From positions 188,912,628 to 188,976,627 of the forward strand of contig CM076848.1 of NCBI GenBank assembly GCA_039519185.1: DNA of 64,000 bases, read 5' to 3'. This DNA is from Astragalus membranaceus (lineage: Eukaryota > Streptophyta > Magnoliopsida > Fabales > Fabaceae). Every line of letters starts with the position of its first letter. The first letter of the stretch is position 1. The notes below the pieces were generated by a model, which saw nothing but the letters and a program-made list of their open reading frames with translations, did not search any database and was not told the origin of the DNA. The position numbers were made by a program, and so were the translations under genes. Shown here in pieces: positions 23,282-34,147 of the stretch.

Positions 23282-24970
23282 CTGTCACAACAAATAGAAT
23301 GAGATATCAAGAAATTGACAACCAAGAAAACCAGAATAAAAACAACAAATTGTAGTAATTAACAAAAAGACAAACGGTGATGAATTTAAATGAGTTTGTG
23401 CTAGTTTCATTTTAACTTAAACTTGATTGATTTAACATTCTTTTAAAACATGTTAAAAAGCATATCATGCAATTCATGAGTAAAGTCACAATGATACATA
23501 ATACATGACAGCAACCATGTTTCATGTGATTTCATTATTGAAATTACTGAATATATACATCCAATTTAAAAATAACATAATGGTTTAGTGCATAGCACTT
23601 TCGATACGACAGACACTAGCATATTATGAAAGGTCGCAGGTAAAACTTCAACATTCAATGGAGCCATCTAAAATCCAGTGAAACCTTCCTTAACTATGTC
23701 GATTAATCCACCTGTTGAGGCAACAATAGATACCTAGCACAATCCAAATATAAAAGTTGAAGTAAAATGTAAGATAAATGATTGGAGGAAATCTTATGGC
23801 TGGAAAAACCACTAGGAACCTATTCACAATACCCTGATTTGTTGTACAGATGTAGGTATCCATGAAAATTGACCACCTAACCAAACAATGCATGATGAGT
23901 AACTGTCTTCTTAGGTTGACTATCAAGTGTTACTAAATTAGCATATCCATGCTCCGCAACATTAGACATATTCGGCTATTAATTTCTCTCACACACAATC
24001 ATTAACTACAACATCCCTAAAATCAAGAAAAAAGGGATTGTTAACAAAAACCAAAATCATCAGGATGAGATACTAAGGAAGAAAGTTCACCTTCTCAATC
24101 AAGACATGAGGCTTTGCTTATGTTGTAGGAAGATACTTTCACAAACTATTATGAGTTCTTTCGCGTGATACTTATCATCCAAGAATGAGAATCTACACAA
24201 TATATGAGAGCGGTTAACCATTGGACAACAAATAAATGTACCTAATTTTGTAACGTCTATCACTAGAATGTGGGTTTTTTAACCATTGAACAGCAAAGAA
24301 ATGCCTCAAAGTTTAACCCCTGAACAAGTAATTTTTTGCATAACACAATCAAATAGGAACTCTTTTCAGTTGAAAGAAATTTCTCACATTTTAATCATTG
24401 AACAACCATTTAAATGTAAATTCAAGTGTTTCACATGGTAGTCGTACCTATGTCTATGGCAAACACATCAACCACACAATTTCTATTACACTAAAACACC
24501 ATATCATTATTTCTCAAAATACAAAGTCCTCTGAAGCATTATGTGCATCTTATATCCTACTACTCTACATAACGGTGGGAATGAAGAAAAAAATGTTTAT
24601 CATGCGTAAAGAAAGAGATAAAATAAACAATAACTACACCTTGAAGCGAATAGGTGGATCTGGCGTCAAACAGTGGCTTTTGTTGTGGTTGAATCAGAGA
24701 ATGCAATTGAGAGTAGTTTCTGAGATCCCAAATAGAACAAGAAATCAAAGGAATCGTGTGTGGGTTTCGTCGTTTGGGTTTCGTCATTGTGAATGAAGAA
24801 ACTGAACTGAAGGTTTGTGAAGGAGAAGAAGAAGGGTTGCAGGAAATGAAGGGCAGTGGATGAAGAGAGGAAGGAGAAAGAGAGGAAAAGAAGAAGAGTT
24901 GCAGAGGAGGAGGAGAGGAGAAGAAGAGAGCTTGAAGCTGCGCGTGAGGGAGGGTTTGATTTTGTTTTGT
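23282..24970. other. Unassigned stretch; possible minus-strand leader at the end
   Basis: No coding match. The last ~190 bp are CT-rich on the minus strand and could be the leader of a minus-strand transcript running toward the lipase exons. Confidence 0.35.
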
Positions 24971-25062
24971 GTAAATTTAGACTGGGCCCACCGTATTTTG
25001 CAAACCAGTATCTGTATCCGTATATTGGTTCAAGTTTTGGTACAGATATTGGTCCAAATAAC
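24971..25062 (-). repeat. Right inverted terminal-like sequence
   Basis: Inverse match of 14213-14302. On its inner side (24780-24970) the minus strand is CT-rich like a transcript leader, mirroring the left side. Confidence 0.6.
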
Positions 25063-25106
25063 ATTATTGTTCCGTCACAGCCTCCATTTCCTTTCCGATC
25101 CCAACA

Positions 25107-27190
25107 ATGTTTTCTCCTTTTCGGAAAAATCTATTGTCTCTCTCTCTCTTCTCGTTGTTCCTCTTCATCATGGCAAGTTCGCACCTTTCTTTTTCGATTC
25201 CCATGGCTTGGTTTCTCATATCCTTATCAGAAACGTCACAGAAAGGAAGATGTTAGGGCTTCGGTATGGTGGGACTTTGACACCTGTGGCGTGCCTTCCG
25301 GAGTTTGCTTTTCGAGGGTAGCGCCTTCAGTTAAGCGGGCCCTTAGAGCTCACGGGATTAACTCCCCTATTGATATTCAAGCCTTTGGTAATGTTTCTCA
25401 GCTTTCAGAGATCAACCAAGAAATACTTCTTCTGTCCGGCATCGATCTCTGCCACATTCCCGGTTCTTTTTTCTAACCCTATTACTAATATTATCTTCGT
25501 TTTCACTTCTCTCGTGTTTTTGAACGTAGCTCTTTAATTATCTCATTCACAACACAACATTATTATACCTAGATTTTAAGCTGGTTGTAAGATGAATCAG
25601 AAAATCCTCAGAAAAATTTTTGGTGTGCTTTTGATCATCCTCTTTCAGTAAACTATGATTGTACTTCGGCAAAAACTAGATTATTTGCAATATATATTAA
25701 TATTCAGTGTATCAATCGAATGCTTAAATGGAAAATTTTGCACTAAAGTTTATTTGACTAATAGTAATACCTTTGATGGAGTCAAGTGCAATATGTACCT
25801 TTTTTTTTTGTAACTACATGTTCATTGTTAATCAGCAAGCAAGACACTATGTAACTGAAATAAAGATGTTTGATATTAAAGTAACTGTGGCAGTTCGGAA
25901 TCAAATTTGAATGTAGTGTAGTGTCTTTGTTTGTTAGGGGCTCTGTTCTTATTGTTTTAGATAGTGTGAGGATTTACTTAAATGTTTCATTCAATTTCAT
26001 TTTCTTTTTTATATTTTGAATAATAATGACATATAACTAGATTGTTGCAGGAAGAAAGAGGCATATCCATAAATATTTTATGGATTGGAGTTCCAAAAAT
26101 GATCCACCCGCACATCTCTTTATCATATCTGGTGATAAAGACCCCCACTTTGTCAATGCGGTGAGGCTGTTGAGAATGAATAACTACAACATCTTGCTTG
26201 CATGTCCAGCGAAGACTAGCTTTGTTCTCTGCCACACGGCAACTATAATGTGGCAATGGTCTTTGATGCTCATGGGGGATTTTACTGGAAAACACTTCAT
26301 GGATCCTCCTAGTTGGTATGGAGATTTGAAAGTGCCTTTTGAAAACCCCTTCTCAGCTTCTGAGGTGCGCACAGCTTCACAAAGTACGTTGGGTGAAGTT
26401 CCACAGTCGGTTTCTAGGCAGGTTAGGAAGATATTGAGATTGTACCCGAATGGGATCTCAATGGTAGATCTTCGTGCAGAGTTGACAAAGTGTGATCTGC
26501 CTTTGGGTGGATGCTTCTATGGACATAAAGAGTTTTCCGACTTTCTAATATCTATACCACACGTACAACTCCTGGAATTAGAAGGTAATTTTTGTGTGCA
26601 TTTGATCCCATCAACGACATCTGACAATGACATTGAAGACCCCTTCTCAGATACTGGGGAGCCCACACAAAATGCGGAGATGCTCGAATACCTAAAGTCA
26701 GGTGAAGTCTCGAAGGTGACTCTTGAAAACCCTTTCTCAGTTGTAGAGGAGCCCACATCTTCCAAGAAGCAGGTTTGCTAGTTTTGTACTTTTTGCATAA
26801 GTTTCCTTTAGCTATAGATAATAACCATTTTCTGGCCTGCTTTAGTTCATTCCTTGCCGTACGTCAACTACAATAGGAAACAAATGCAACACGTTAATTG
26901 TTTTGTGAAGTTGTGTGGCCTTCCATTATTTACGATGATCATTATGCAGCTCCTTGTTGAAAAAATAATCTAGCAATATTTTGCTACATGTTATTTGTGT
27001 CAGGGAGGATTTGGCTCATAAATTACAAAAGCATGGACCCCTTCTGGCTCTTAGGTGTTTCAATAAAAATGATATCCTTCAATTGGTGGAATTGTTAATA
27101 GCAAAGAAGAAATGGTTGGAGGAAAGCGTCTCACAAGCATTTTCTTTTAGGCTAACTCAAGCAGGTCAGAAGAGCTCATTGATACTCTAA
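25107..27190 (+). pseudogene. NYN + OST-HTH/LOTUS (limkain-b1/MARF1-like) gene
   Basis: Exon 1 ends at 25462 and carries VWWDFDTCGVPSG and FGNVSQLSEINQEILLLSGI, the start of a NYN (PIN-like RNase) domain with its first Asp. Exon 2 (26051-26772) gives DPPAHLFIISGDKD and LRMNNYNILLACP, the rest of the NYN domain. It then gives a LOTUS-like helix region (VSRQVRKILRLYPNGISM ... GHKEFSDFLISIP). Exon ~27004-27190 reads QKHGPLLALRCFNKNDILQL...QKSSLIL, a C-terminal family segment. Family proteins bind RNA and can act as endonucleases. No ATG lies in the NYN frame between the inverted repeat end (25062) and VWWDFD; the ATG at 25107 is in another frame that stops early. A broken or displaced 5' end is likely, so I call it a probable pseudogene. 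Exon 2/3 junction phase is unresolved. Confidence 0.65.
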
Positions 27191-27729
27191 TCTCACGGCG
27201 CAAATTGTTTGAGATCTCTGTGGTAAAACTTTAGGAACCGAGTTCTTGATGTAATCTTATTTTTCTATTTTCTTGGGCTATACTTGAATAAGTTGAGAAG
27301 ATATTTATTTATATTTTATTTTTATGGGCAGTTAAAATATAATTTCTGTTCACACTTTATGGGTTATAGTTGAATAAGTTGAGGAGATATTTATTTTATA
27401 TATTATTTTTTATCGTCAGTTACTCAGTTTGTCAGTGCTATTGTTGTTGGTGCATATCAAAACCCGTTGTTGTTATTGTGTTAAACCGCAAATATACATA
27501 TATTTCTGTATTGCCTTTAGTTATGGAGATTCAGAATTTCAGATTCTTTAAAGTCGTATTTTCTTACATTTTCCTTCATTTAGACTAAATTGAAGGATAT
27601 TTAGGTGTTTTTGTAATTCCCTAACTCTTAAATATTCCCACTCATCACATCTTTGCTTAGATGAAGGTGAATGTAAGTAAATGTAGGAAAATATGTCTTT
27701 AGAAAATCCAAATCACTAGTTATGCTGTT
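27191..27729. other. Intergenic, small tandem duplication
   Basis: ttgaataagttgag...gatatttattt occurs at about 27285 and 27371 (86-bp direct duplication). Nothing else is seen. Confidence 0.5.
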
Positions 27730-27944
27730 TACTGCCTTCGTTTACTGATTTTGTTTCTCTGTCTTCGTTTTCACTTGATGTTTGATGCTATACTTGCTAA
27801 AACTTATACTTTTACTCTTTTGATGCTATTTGATGACGTCTTTCTGCCTTCGTTTCCACTGAATGTGCTTATTCATTATGTTACTCTTTTGATGCTGTTA
27901 TGTGGCTATGATTGTCAATGAGAGGAATTATTTCATGTTGATGT

Positions 27945-28110
27945 TGATATATTATGATGTTTTGATTGTTGAACATTTTAAAAGCATTGGCAGGCTTATG
28001 TTAATTGTTGGCAGAATTTGGTTGACTTTATATTATGATGTTTTGATTGTTGAACATTTTAAAAGCATTGGCGTACTTATGTTAATTGTTGGCTGAATTT
28101 GGTCAATGAT
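27945..28110. repeat. 81-bp tandem duplication in left arm
   Basis: attatgatgttttgattgtt recurs at 27951 and 28032. The right arm has a related arrangement near 36590-36680. Confidence 0.75.
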
Positions 28111-28140
28111 TTTGTTTTATGCTGTAGCATTTGCTACAAT

Positions 28141-28440
28141 ATGGTAGGAGGGAGGGTGTTTGTCATGATGAAGGAGCTTGTTCAAGCTGCTACCAAGAAG
28201 ATGGTAGCGAAGAAGCTAAAGCAGCCGCCTGTCTTAAGGAGATAAATCATTTTCCCTAAACCAAATGAGCCTCCTATCATTGTTCAAGTCGGAGTCATTT
28301 TCTTTCCGAAAGAACAGAGACATCGGTCTATCTTTCTTCGGCCAACAAATAGCTTGGCAATTCTTCAACAGGATTTTTGGCTGATGCACTGGAACCCTAT
28401 TGTCTATGCTATCGACTATGCCACCACATCTTTAAGGTAT
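28141..28440 (+). pseudogene. Unknown exon, left-arm copy (stopped)
   Basis: The ATG at 28141 encodes a start like the right-arm frame (MVGGRVFVMMKELVQAATKK) but meets TAA at 28243-28245. Further on it shifts frame before PIVYAIDYATTSLR (28395-28437). The family is not recognised. Confidence 0.5.
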
Positions 28441-29130
28441 CTATTATAACCTCTAATATTGGATGTGTAGATAAATTTTGATCAAAACAAATGAATTTCA
28501 TGACTATTTCATGAATTTCATGACTATTTCATGAATTTCAAAACAACCGAATTTCAGGGATATTTTGAATACTTGTATAAGCATGATGAAACTATGGTAG
28601 AAGACTAGTAGAAGGGAATGATTTTTTTTATTGCAATGGCTCACACTATTTTGAATACGGGAAACATTGTCATTGGCCGTCATTCCTTAAGTTGTATAGG
28701 CACACAATGAAAGAATGAATTTTCCATGTTATGTGATATTCAGGGATCCTTAAGTTGAATTCTATGACATTGCAAAAAATTAGCAAGATGCATTCCAAAA
28801 AGGCTATATATTGTTTTGTGGCAAAGAATAATATCATATCCATTAGCAAAGTGGTCTTTTCTTCGTTGTTGTTTCAACTAAACATTAGCAGTTTTTTTGA
28901 ATCTTCAAGGGGTTCAGTGGGGTAAAGGGATTGTTTCTGAAACATGAGTGGAGGAATGGGAGGCTTGGTGTACACAAGAATTGAGGTTAAGCACTTTGGT
29001 TTATTACAGCGCCATTGCACAAGTTAGCGTTCAAGATATTTAAACTGTTGATAGGGGAATGACTGCTCTCTAATTATGGCTTCAGCTTTCAGTTATCTAA
29101 CTAGTTTTTTTCATGGTGATTTTGTTTTAG

Positions 29131-29350
29131 GTTCTCGAGAAAGCAATCCGAAGTAGCTTCCTTGTATCTGCAGATATGGCACATGCACTACACTCCAATT
29201 ACATGGTACATCTTCTCGACGCGTGCCTTGATTTACTGTTGCCAATAATTCAAACTGTTGCTTCTTATTGATTCAGGGAGATAGCATCAAAACACAACTT
29301 TTCCGTTCAGGTGAGTTTAGTGAAAGATTTTACCCTCTTTTCTTCCTTTC
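29131..29350 (+). pseudogene. Unknown 'VLEKAI' exon, left-arm copy
   Basis: Starts after ttttag at 29130 and parallels the right-arm exon at 35345-35560, but a ~14-bp insertion after VLEKAI disrupts the frame. No family recognised. Confidence 0.4.
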
Positions 29351-29696
29351 TGATTGAAACAGATTGTGTCTCTACTCTGTAGACGAATATACAATATACA
29401 ATCATGGACAAAAACCTTTTCTATTATAATATTTATAGTATTTCAACTGCTTAGGAAGAATTTCCCATACATAACATAAGAGCCGAAATATGGTGTCTAG
29501 GGAGTGATTTTAATGCCATAATAAGATCATAGAAGGAAAGGAAGGGGTTGAGCAATTCATTAAATGAACTACTCCCTACAAAATGAACTACTCAACATTC
29601 CATATTCCACTACTGGATGACTTGATTTACTTTCAATACTTGCAACCCTAAATAGTTCTCATCATCAAAATAAGTAATTCTTCAATTAGTTCTCAT

Positions 29697-29813
29697 CTAT
29701 GAAGCAGGAACACGATACAAACACCGGTTTTGATTTGAAAAATACAAGTACCCTTGACACTTGCTGAACCCATTCTTTATTTTGCAAGTGATGCACCCAT
29801 CTTTGCTGCATTC
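29697..29813 (-). other. Cys-rich exon, left-arm copy
   Basis: Encodes CSKDGCITCKIKNGFSKC, then QNRCLYRVPAS and a stop, after a tcag acceptor. See the right-arm copy. Confidence 0.35.
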
Positions 29814-30731
29814 CTGAATTTATGAGGACGAGAAAGATATATTATATAACTTCAAAAAGGGGATTATGCTTAAATAGTTAAATTTGAGTTCCATAAAAAA
29901 AGTTAAATTTGACAAGCAAAGAATGTTTTAAAGCAAGTATCCTTTTAGGATTTAATCATTGAGTGCATGTTCTAAAAGGGCAAGCTAACCCCTTAAACCT
30001 GAAAAGCCCATGGCCAATCCTTCAAATCTTCATCTCACTGAACCTTATTACTCCTCAAAACAATAGCTCCATTATTACAACCATTACCCTCAACATAAGC
30101 ATAATACTTCAAGAAAAAAGCAAGTGTAAGAACAACCCATTAAGTATGCAGTTTACACATTCACCTATGAATTTCAAAATGCTAGCAATAGATATCTATG
30201 ATTAACATGGATATTATTATATTTTTAATTGTTATTAGCATAAATGGGTAAACAAAATTCTTTTTACTTCAAGCATCATCAATTCAAGTACATAACAAAA
30301 AGCCATAACTCAAATTGCTATTGAATAGGAATGCATGAAACAGGACATTTAATACCATAACTTTTTTTCCTCTTTCTCATCCACTTAATGTTCTATATTC
30401 CCTCCTATACATCAATATTCACAAATAAACAAGTTGAAGCCTTTGTGCGGCTCCCAACAAACTGAATGTAACAACAAAACAATGAATGCTCACAACATAA
30501 ACAGATCCCAGAAATACAATATTTAACCAAAGTGTATCTGAGCATAACATGTCAAAAAGTTTGTCATACAGCTTTTGAGAGTATCTTTCATTTTCGGTAT
30601 AAAAAAGTAAATCAGGATTACTCAAATTTCTAAAAGGAAAAAAAATACCCAAATCACAGAATGAAAACAACCCGAAAAACCCTAAAAAGAAAGCAGAAGT
30701 AAGAGTGAAGAAACTTACCAATCAACTCAGG

Positions 30732-31257
30732 TTACTTAAGTACGTCTTCCCAAATTAGACATTGGTGCGGCGTTTTCTTCAAATTAGCTCCGGTAAAATG
30801 TTTTCTACCAATCGATAGGGTATAGTAACCATGAATCTTCTCCCGTACAACTAGTGGATGGAGGTCATCATCACTCGAAAACAACACAAGACCCCTTCTG
30901 TTAGTGTTTAGGTGGATATCAAACTCCCTTTGCCATTGCTGCATCTTCTTTTCTATATACGAATCCGCCACGTTAGGGAGCCCCTCCGTATTCATGAACC
31001 TCAAATATTCCCCCTTGCTCATTTCATTTCTTACTGATTGATTTATTTATTTAAACGAACCAATAGCGATAACATGGAAGGAATTGATTTTGTAATTAGG
31101 AGGCAGTGCGTTTTGCACTGCCTTTTTAAATTTGTCACATGCGAGTTTAGGATTAAGTACTAACTTTGGAACGGGGTCATTTTCAAAATCCCAAAAAACA
31201 CGAAACTCAATCAAGTATGTGCCGTAGAAATCATGAATAAACTTGTATATCTTCGCC
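30732..31257 (-). pseudogene. Small NYN gene copy N1 (left arm, minus)
   Basis: Covers the whole small NYN gene. The initiator codon is changed (ATG to ATA in aagatatac) and a small deletion near 31030-31045 breaks the frame. The C-terminal half is open (30732-31022, ending LIWEDVLK) and retains the acidic SSDDDLHPLV motif. Confidence 0.75.
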
Positions 31258-31536
31258 CTGTTAACTTAAAAACAAGAATTATAATAATAATTCACAGGGC
31301 AGTATTGAAGAGTGAGTTTAGTATTGAAGAATGGTTATCATGATATTGTTCAGAAACATGGAGCTAGTTATTTGATGATATCCTTCTTCATGATAACAAT
31401 TCTTCAATATCATGATAACCATTCTTCATGTTTCTGAACAATATCATGATAACCATTCTTCAATACTAAACTCATTCTTCAATATTGCTCTGTGAATTAT
31501 TATTATAATTATTATAATTCTTGTTTTTATTGTAAC
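31258..31536. repeat. Palindromic hairpin between copies N1 and N2
   Basis: Centre near 31395. ggttatcatgatattgttca and its complement recur on both sides, joining the 5' flanks of two divergent NYN copies. Extra copies of ttcttcaatatcatgataac lie at the loop. Confidence 0.85.
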
Positions 31537-31545
31537 ATGGCGAAG

Positions 31546-31877
31546 ATGTATAAGGTTATTCATGATTTCTACGGCACATACTTGATTGAGTTTCGTGTTT
31601 CTGGGGATTTTGAAAATGACACCGTTTCCAAAGTTAGTGCTTAATCCTAAACTCGCATATGACAAATTTAAAAAGGCAGTGCAAAACGCACTGCCTCCTA
31701 ATTACAAAATCAATTCCTTCCATGTTTTCGCTATTGGTTCGTTTAATCAAATAAACGAATCAGTACGAAATGAAATGAGCAAGGGGGAATATTTGAGGTT
31801 CATGAATACGGAGGGGCTCCCCTAACGTGGCAGATTGGTATATAGAAAAGAAGATGCTGCAATGGGAAATGGAGTTT
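31546..31877 (+). pseudogene. NYN copy N2 (plus, truncated)
   Basis: Starts at ATG 31546 (aagatgtataag) but is frameshifted at the VFWDFEN segment and again after MNTEGLP (extra C in ctcccctaacg). It ends at the fold-back junction gggagtttaggtggatat-type sequence. Confidence 0.75.
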
Positions 31878-31895
31878 AGGTGGATATCAAACTCC

Positions 31896-32075
31896 CTTTC
31901 ATTGCAACATCTTCTTTTCTATATACCAATCCGCCACGTTAGGGAGCCCCTCCGTATTCATGAACCTCAAATATTCCCCCTTGCTCATTTCATTTCGTAC
32001 TGATTCGTTTATTTGATTAAACGAACCAATAGCGAAAACATGGAAGGAATTGATTTTGTAATTAGGAGGCAGTGC
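31896..32075 (-). pseudogene. NYN copy N3 (minus, partial)
   Basis: Middle part of the gene only. It ends at aggcagtgc (32075), where it is fused directly to copy N4. Confidence 0.75.
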
Positions 32076-32409
32076 CAAACTCCCTTTCCCATTGCAGCAT
32101 CTTCTTTTCTATATACCAACCCGCCACATTAGGGAGACCCTCCGTATTCATGAACCTCAAATATTCCCCCTTGCTCATTTCATTTCGTACTGATTCGTTT
32201 ATTTGATTAAACGAACCAATAGCGAAAACATGGAAGGAATTGATTTTGTAATTAGGAGGCAGTGCGTTTTGCACTGCCTTTTTAAATTTGTCATATGCGA
32301 GTTCAGGATTAAGCACCAACTTTGGAACGGGGTCATTTTCAAAATCCCAAAAAACACGAAACTCAATTAAGTATGTGCCGTAGAAATCATGAATAACCTT
32401 GTACATCTT
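32076..32409 (-). pseudogene. NYN copy N4 (minus, 3' truncated)
   Basis: Open from 32406 (MYKVIHDFYG) through VFWDFENDPVPK to KKMLQWEREF, then runs out of homology at the N3 join. It lacks the SSDDDLHPL half. Confidence 0.75.
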
Positions 32410-32700
32410 TGCCTTGTTACAATAAAAACAAGAATGATAATAATAATAATTTACGGAGCAGTATTGATGAATGAGTTTAGTATTGAAGAATGGTTATCAT
32501 GATATTTTCAGAAACATGGAGCTAGTTATTTGATGATATCCTTCTTCATGATAACCATTCTTCAATATCATGATAACCATTCTTCATGTTTCTGAACAAT
32601 ATCTTGATAACCATTCTTCAATACTAAACTCATTCTTCAATACTCTGTGAATTATTATTATAATTATTATAATTCTTGTTTTTATTGTAACAGGGCGAAG
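32410..32700. repeat. Palindromic hairpin between copies N4 and N5
   Basis: Second copy of the hairpin seen at 31258-31536, centre near 32550. Confidence 0.85.
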
Positions 32701-33036
32701 ATGTATAAGGTTATTCATGATTTCTACGGCACATACTTGATTGAGTTTCGTGTTTTTTGGGATTTTGAAAATGATCCCGTTCCAAAGTTGGTGCTTAATC
32801 CTGAACTCGCATATGACAAATTTAAAAAGGCAGTGCAAAACGCACTGCCTCCTAATTACAAAATCAATTCCTTCCATGTTTTCTCTATTGGTTCGTTTAA
32901 TCAAATAAACGAATCAGTACGAAATGAAATGAGCAAAAAAGGGGGAATATTTGAGGTTCATGAATACGGAGGGGCTCCCTAACGTGGCAGATTGGTATAT
33001 AGAAAAGAAGATGCTGCAATGGGAAAGGGAGTTTAG
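32701..33036 (+). pseudogene. NYN copy N5 (plus, truncated)
   Basis: ATG 32701. Open through VFWDFENDPVPK, then frameshifted by extra A/G bases at gagcaaaaaaggggga (32931-32946). It ends in the same fold-back junction as N2. Confidence 0.75.
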
Positions 33037-33043
33037 GTGGATA

Positions 33044-33389
33044 TCAAACTCCCTGTCCCATTGCAGCATCTTCTTTTCTATATACCAATCCGCCACGTTA
33101 GGGAGCCCCTCCGTATTCATAAACCTCAATTATTCTTCCTTGCTCAATTCATTTCGTACTGATTCGTTTATTTGATTAAACGAACCAATAGCGAAAACAT
33201 GGAAGGAATTGATTTTGTAATTAGGAGGTAGTGCGTTTTGCACTGCCTTTTTAAATTTGTCATATGCGAGTTTAGGATTAAGCACTAACTTTGGAACGAC
33301 GTCATTTTCAAAATCCCCAGAAACACAGAAATCATGAATAACCTTGTATATCTTCGCCCTGTTACAATAAAAACAAGAATAATAATTCA
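33044..33389 (-). pseudogene. NYN copy N6 (minus, truncated)
   Basis: Lacks part of the N-terminal segment (deletion joining VIHDF to CVSGDFEND) and the C-terminal half. The centre KKAVQNALPPNYKINSFHVF is intact. Confidence 0.75.
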
Positions 33390-33620
33390 CAGAGCAGTAT
33401 TGAAGAATGAGTTTAGTATTGAATAATGGTTATCATGATATTGTTCAGAAACATGGAGCTAGTTATTTGATGATATCCTTCTTCATGATAACCATTCTTT
33501 AATATGATAACCATTCTTCATGTTTCTGAACAATATCATGATAACCATTCTTCAATACTAAACTCATTCTTCAATACTGCTCTGTGAATTATTATTATAA
33601 TTCTTGTTTTTATTGTAACA
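33390..33620. repeat. Palindromic hairpin between copies N6 and N7
   Basis: Third copy of the hairpin, centre near 33490. Confidence 0.85.
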
Positions 33621-33628
33621 GGGCGAAG

Positions 33629-34147
33629 ATGTATAAGGTTATTCATGATTTCTACGGCACATACTTGATTGAGTTTTGTGTTTTTTGGGATTTTGAAAAT
33701 GACGCCGTTCCAAAGTTAGTGCTTAATCCTGAACTCGCATATGACAAATTTAAAAAGGCAGTGCAAAACGCACTGCCTCCTAATTACAAAATCAATTCCT
33801 TCCATGTTTTCGCTATTGGTTCGTTTAATCAAATAAACGAATCAGTACGAAATGAAATGAGCAAGGGAGAATATTTGAGGTTCATGAATACGGAGGGGCT
33901 CCCTAACGTGGCAGATTGGTATATAGAAAAGAAGATGCTGCAATGGGAAAGGGAGTTTGATATCCACCTAAACACTAACAGAATGAGTCTTGTGTTGTTT
34001 TCGAGTGATGATGACCTGCATCCACTAGTTGAACGGGAGAAGATTCATGGTTACTATACCCTGTCGATTGGTAGAAAACATTTTACTGGAGCGAATTTGA
34101 AGAAAACGTCGCACCAATGTCTAATTTGGGAAGACGTACTTAAGTAA
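33629..34147 (+). CDS. Small NYN-domain-like protein (copy N7, intact)
   Basis: ATG 33629 (MYKVIHDFYG) gives 172 residues; an in-frame upstream ATG at 33584 would add 15. The sequence has FCVFWDFENDAVPK (first acidic cluster of a NYN/PIN-like nuclease fold), FHVFAIGSFNQ (a strand like the second NYN strand), and VLFSSDDDLHPLV (aligned in position with the SGDKD motif of NYN proteins). It ends at LIWEDVLK. A tgtaacag splice-acceptor-like site at 33610-33620 suggests an upstream exon. It is the only full-length open copy of the seven. Assignment to NYN rests on motif order and spacing and needs structural comparison. It lies close to the larger NYN-LOTUS gene at 25.1-27.2 kb, suggesting a local family. 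Confidence 0.6.
   Translation: MYKVIHDFYGTYLIEFCVFWDFENDAVPKLVLNPELAYDKFKKAVQNALPPNYKINSFHVFAIGSFNQINESVRNEMSKGEYLRFMNTEGLPNVADWYIEKKMLQWEREFDIHLNTNRMSLVLFSSDDDLHPLVEREKIHGYYTLSIGRKHFTGANLKKTSHQCLIWEDVLK

Larger units (their letters stand above)
14213..25062 (+). mobile_element. Putative large FAR1/jittery-like MULE, ~10.85 kb
   Basis: Left end 14213-14302 and right end 24971-25062 are inverted copies: both read gttatttggaccaa, then gaaccaatata, then acggtgggccca going inward, at roughly 70% identity by eye. Between them lie a FAR1/MURA-like transposase gene transcribed away from the left end, two 188-bp-period satellites, and minus-strand lipase exons. No target-site duplication could be found, so element status is an inference. 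The inverted ends contain a TGGGCC promoter motif. They could instead be related promoters. Confidence 0.5.
27730..31260. repeat. Left arm of a giant inverted repeat
   Basis: Read in reverse, this arm matches 33620-36860. Matching landmarks include ctgccttcgtttactgattt near 27735 with its complement near 36830, the GGRVFVMMKEL-coding block, the VLEK exon, the Cys-rich exon, and the small NYN gene. The arms differ by substitutions and small indels. Confidence 0.9.

Noticed and set aside
24856..25321. Open frames crossing the inverted repeat end (Lys/Arg/Glu-rich start)
   Set aside because: They run through purine-rich leader-like and inverted repeat sequence; only the part from ~25240 has recognisable NYN coding.
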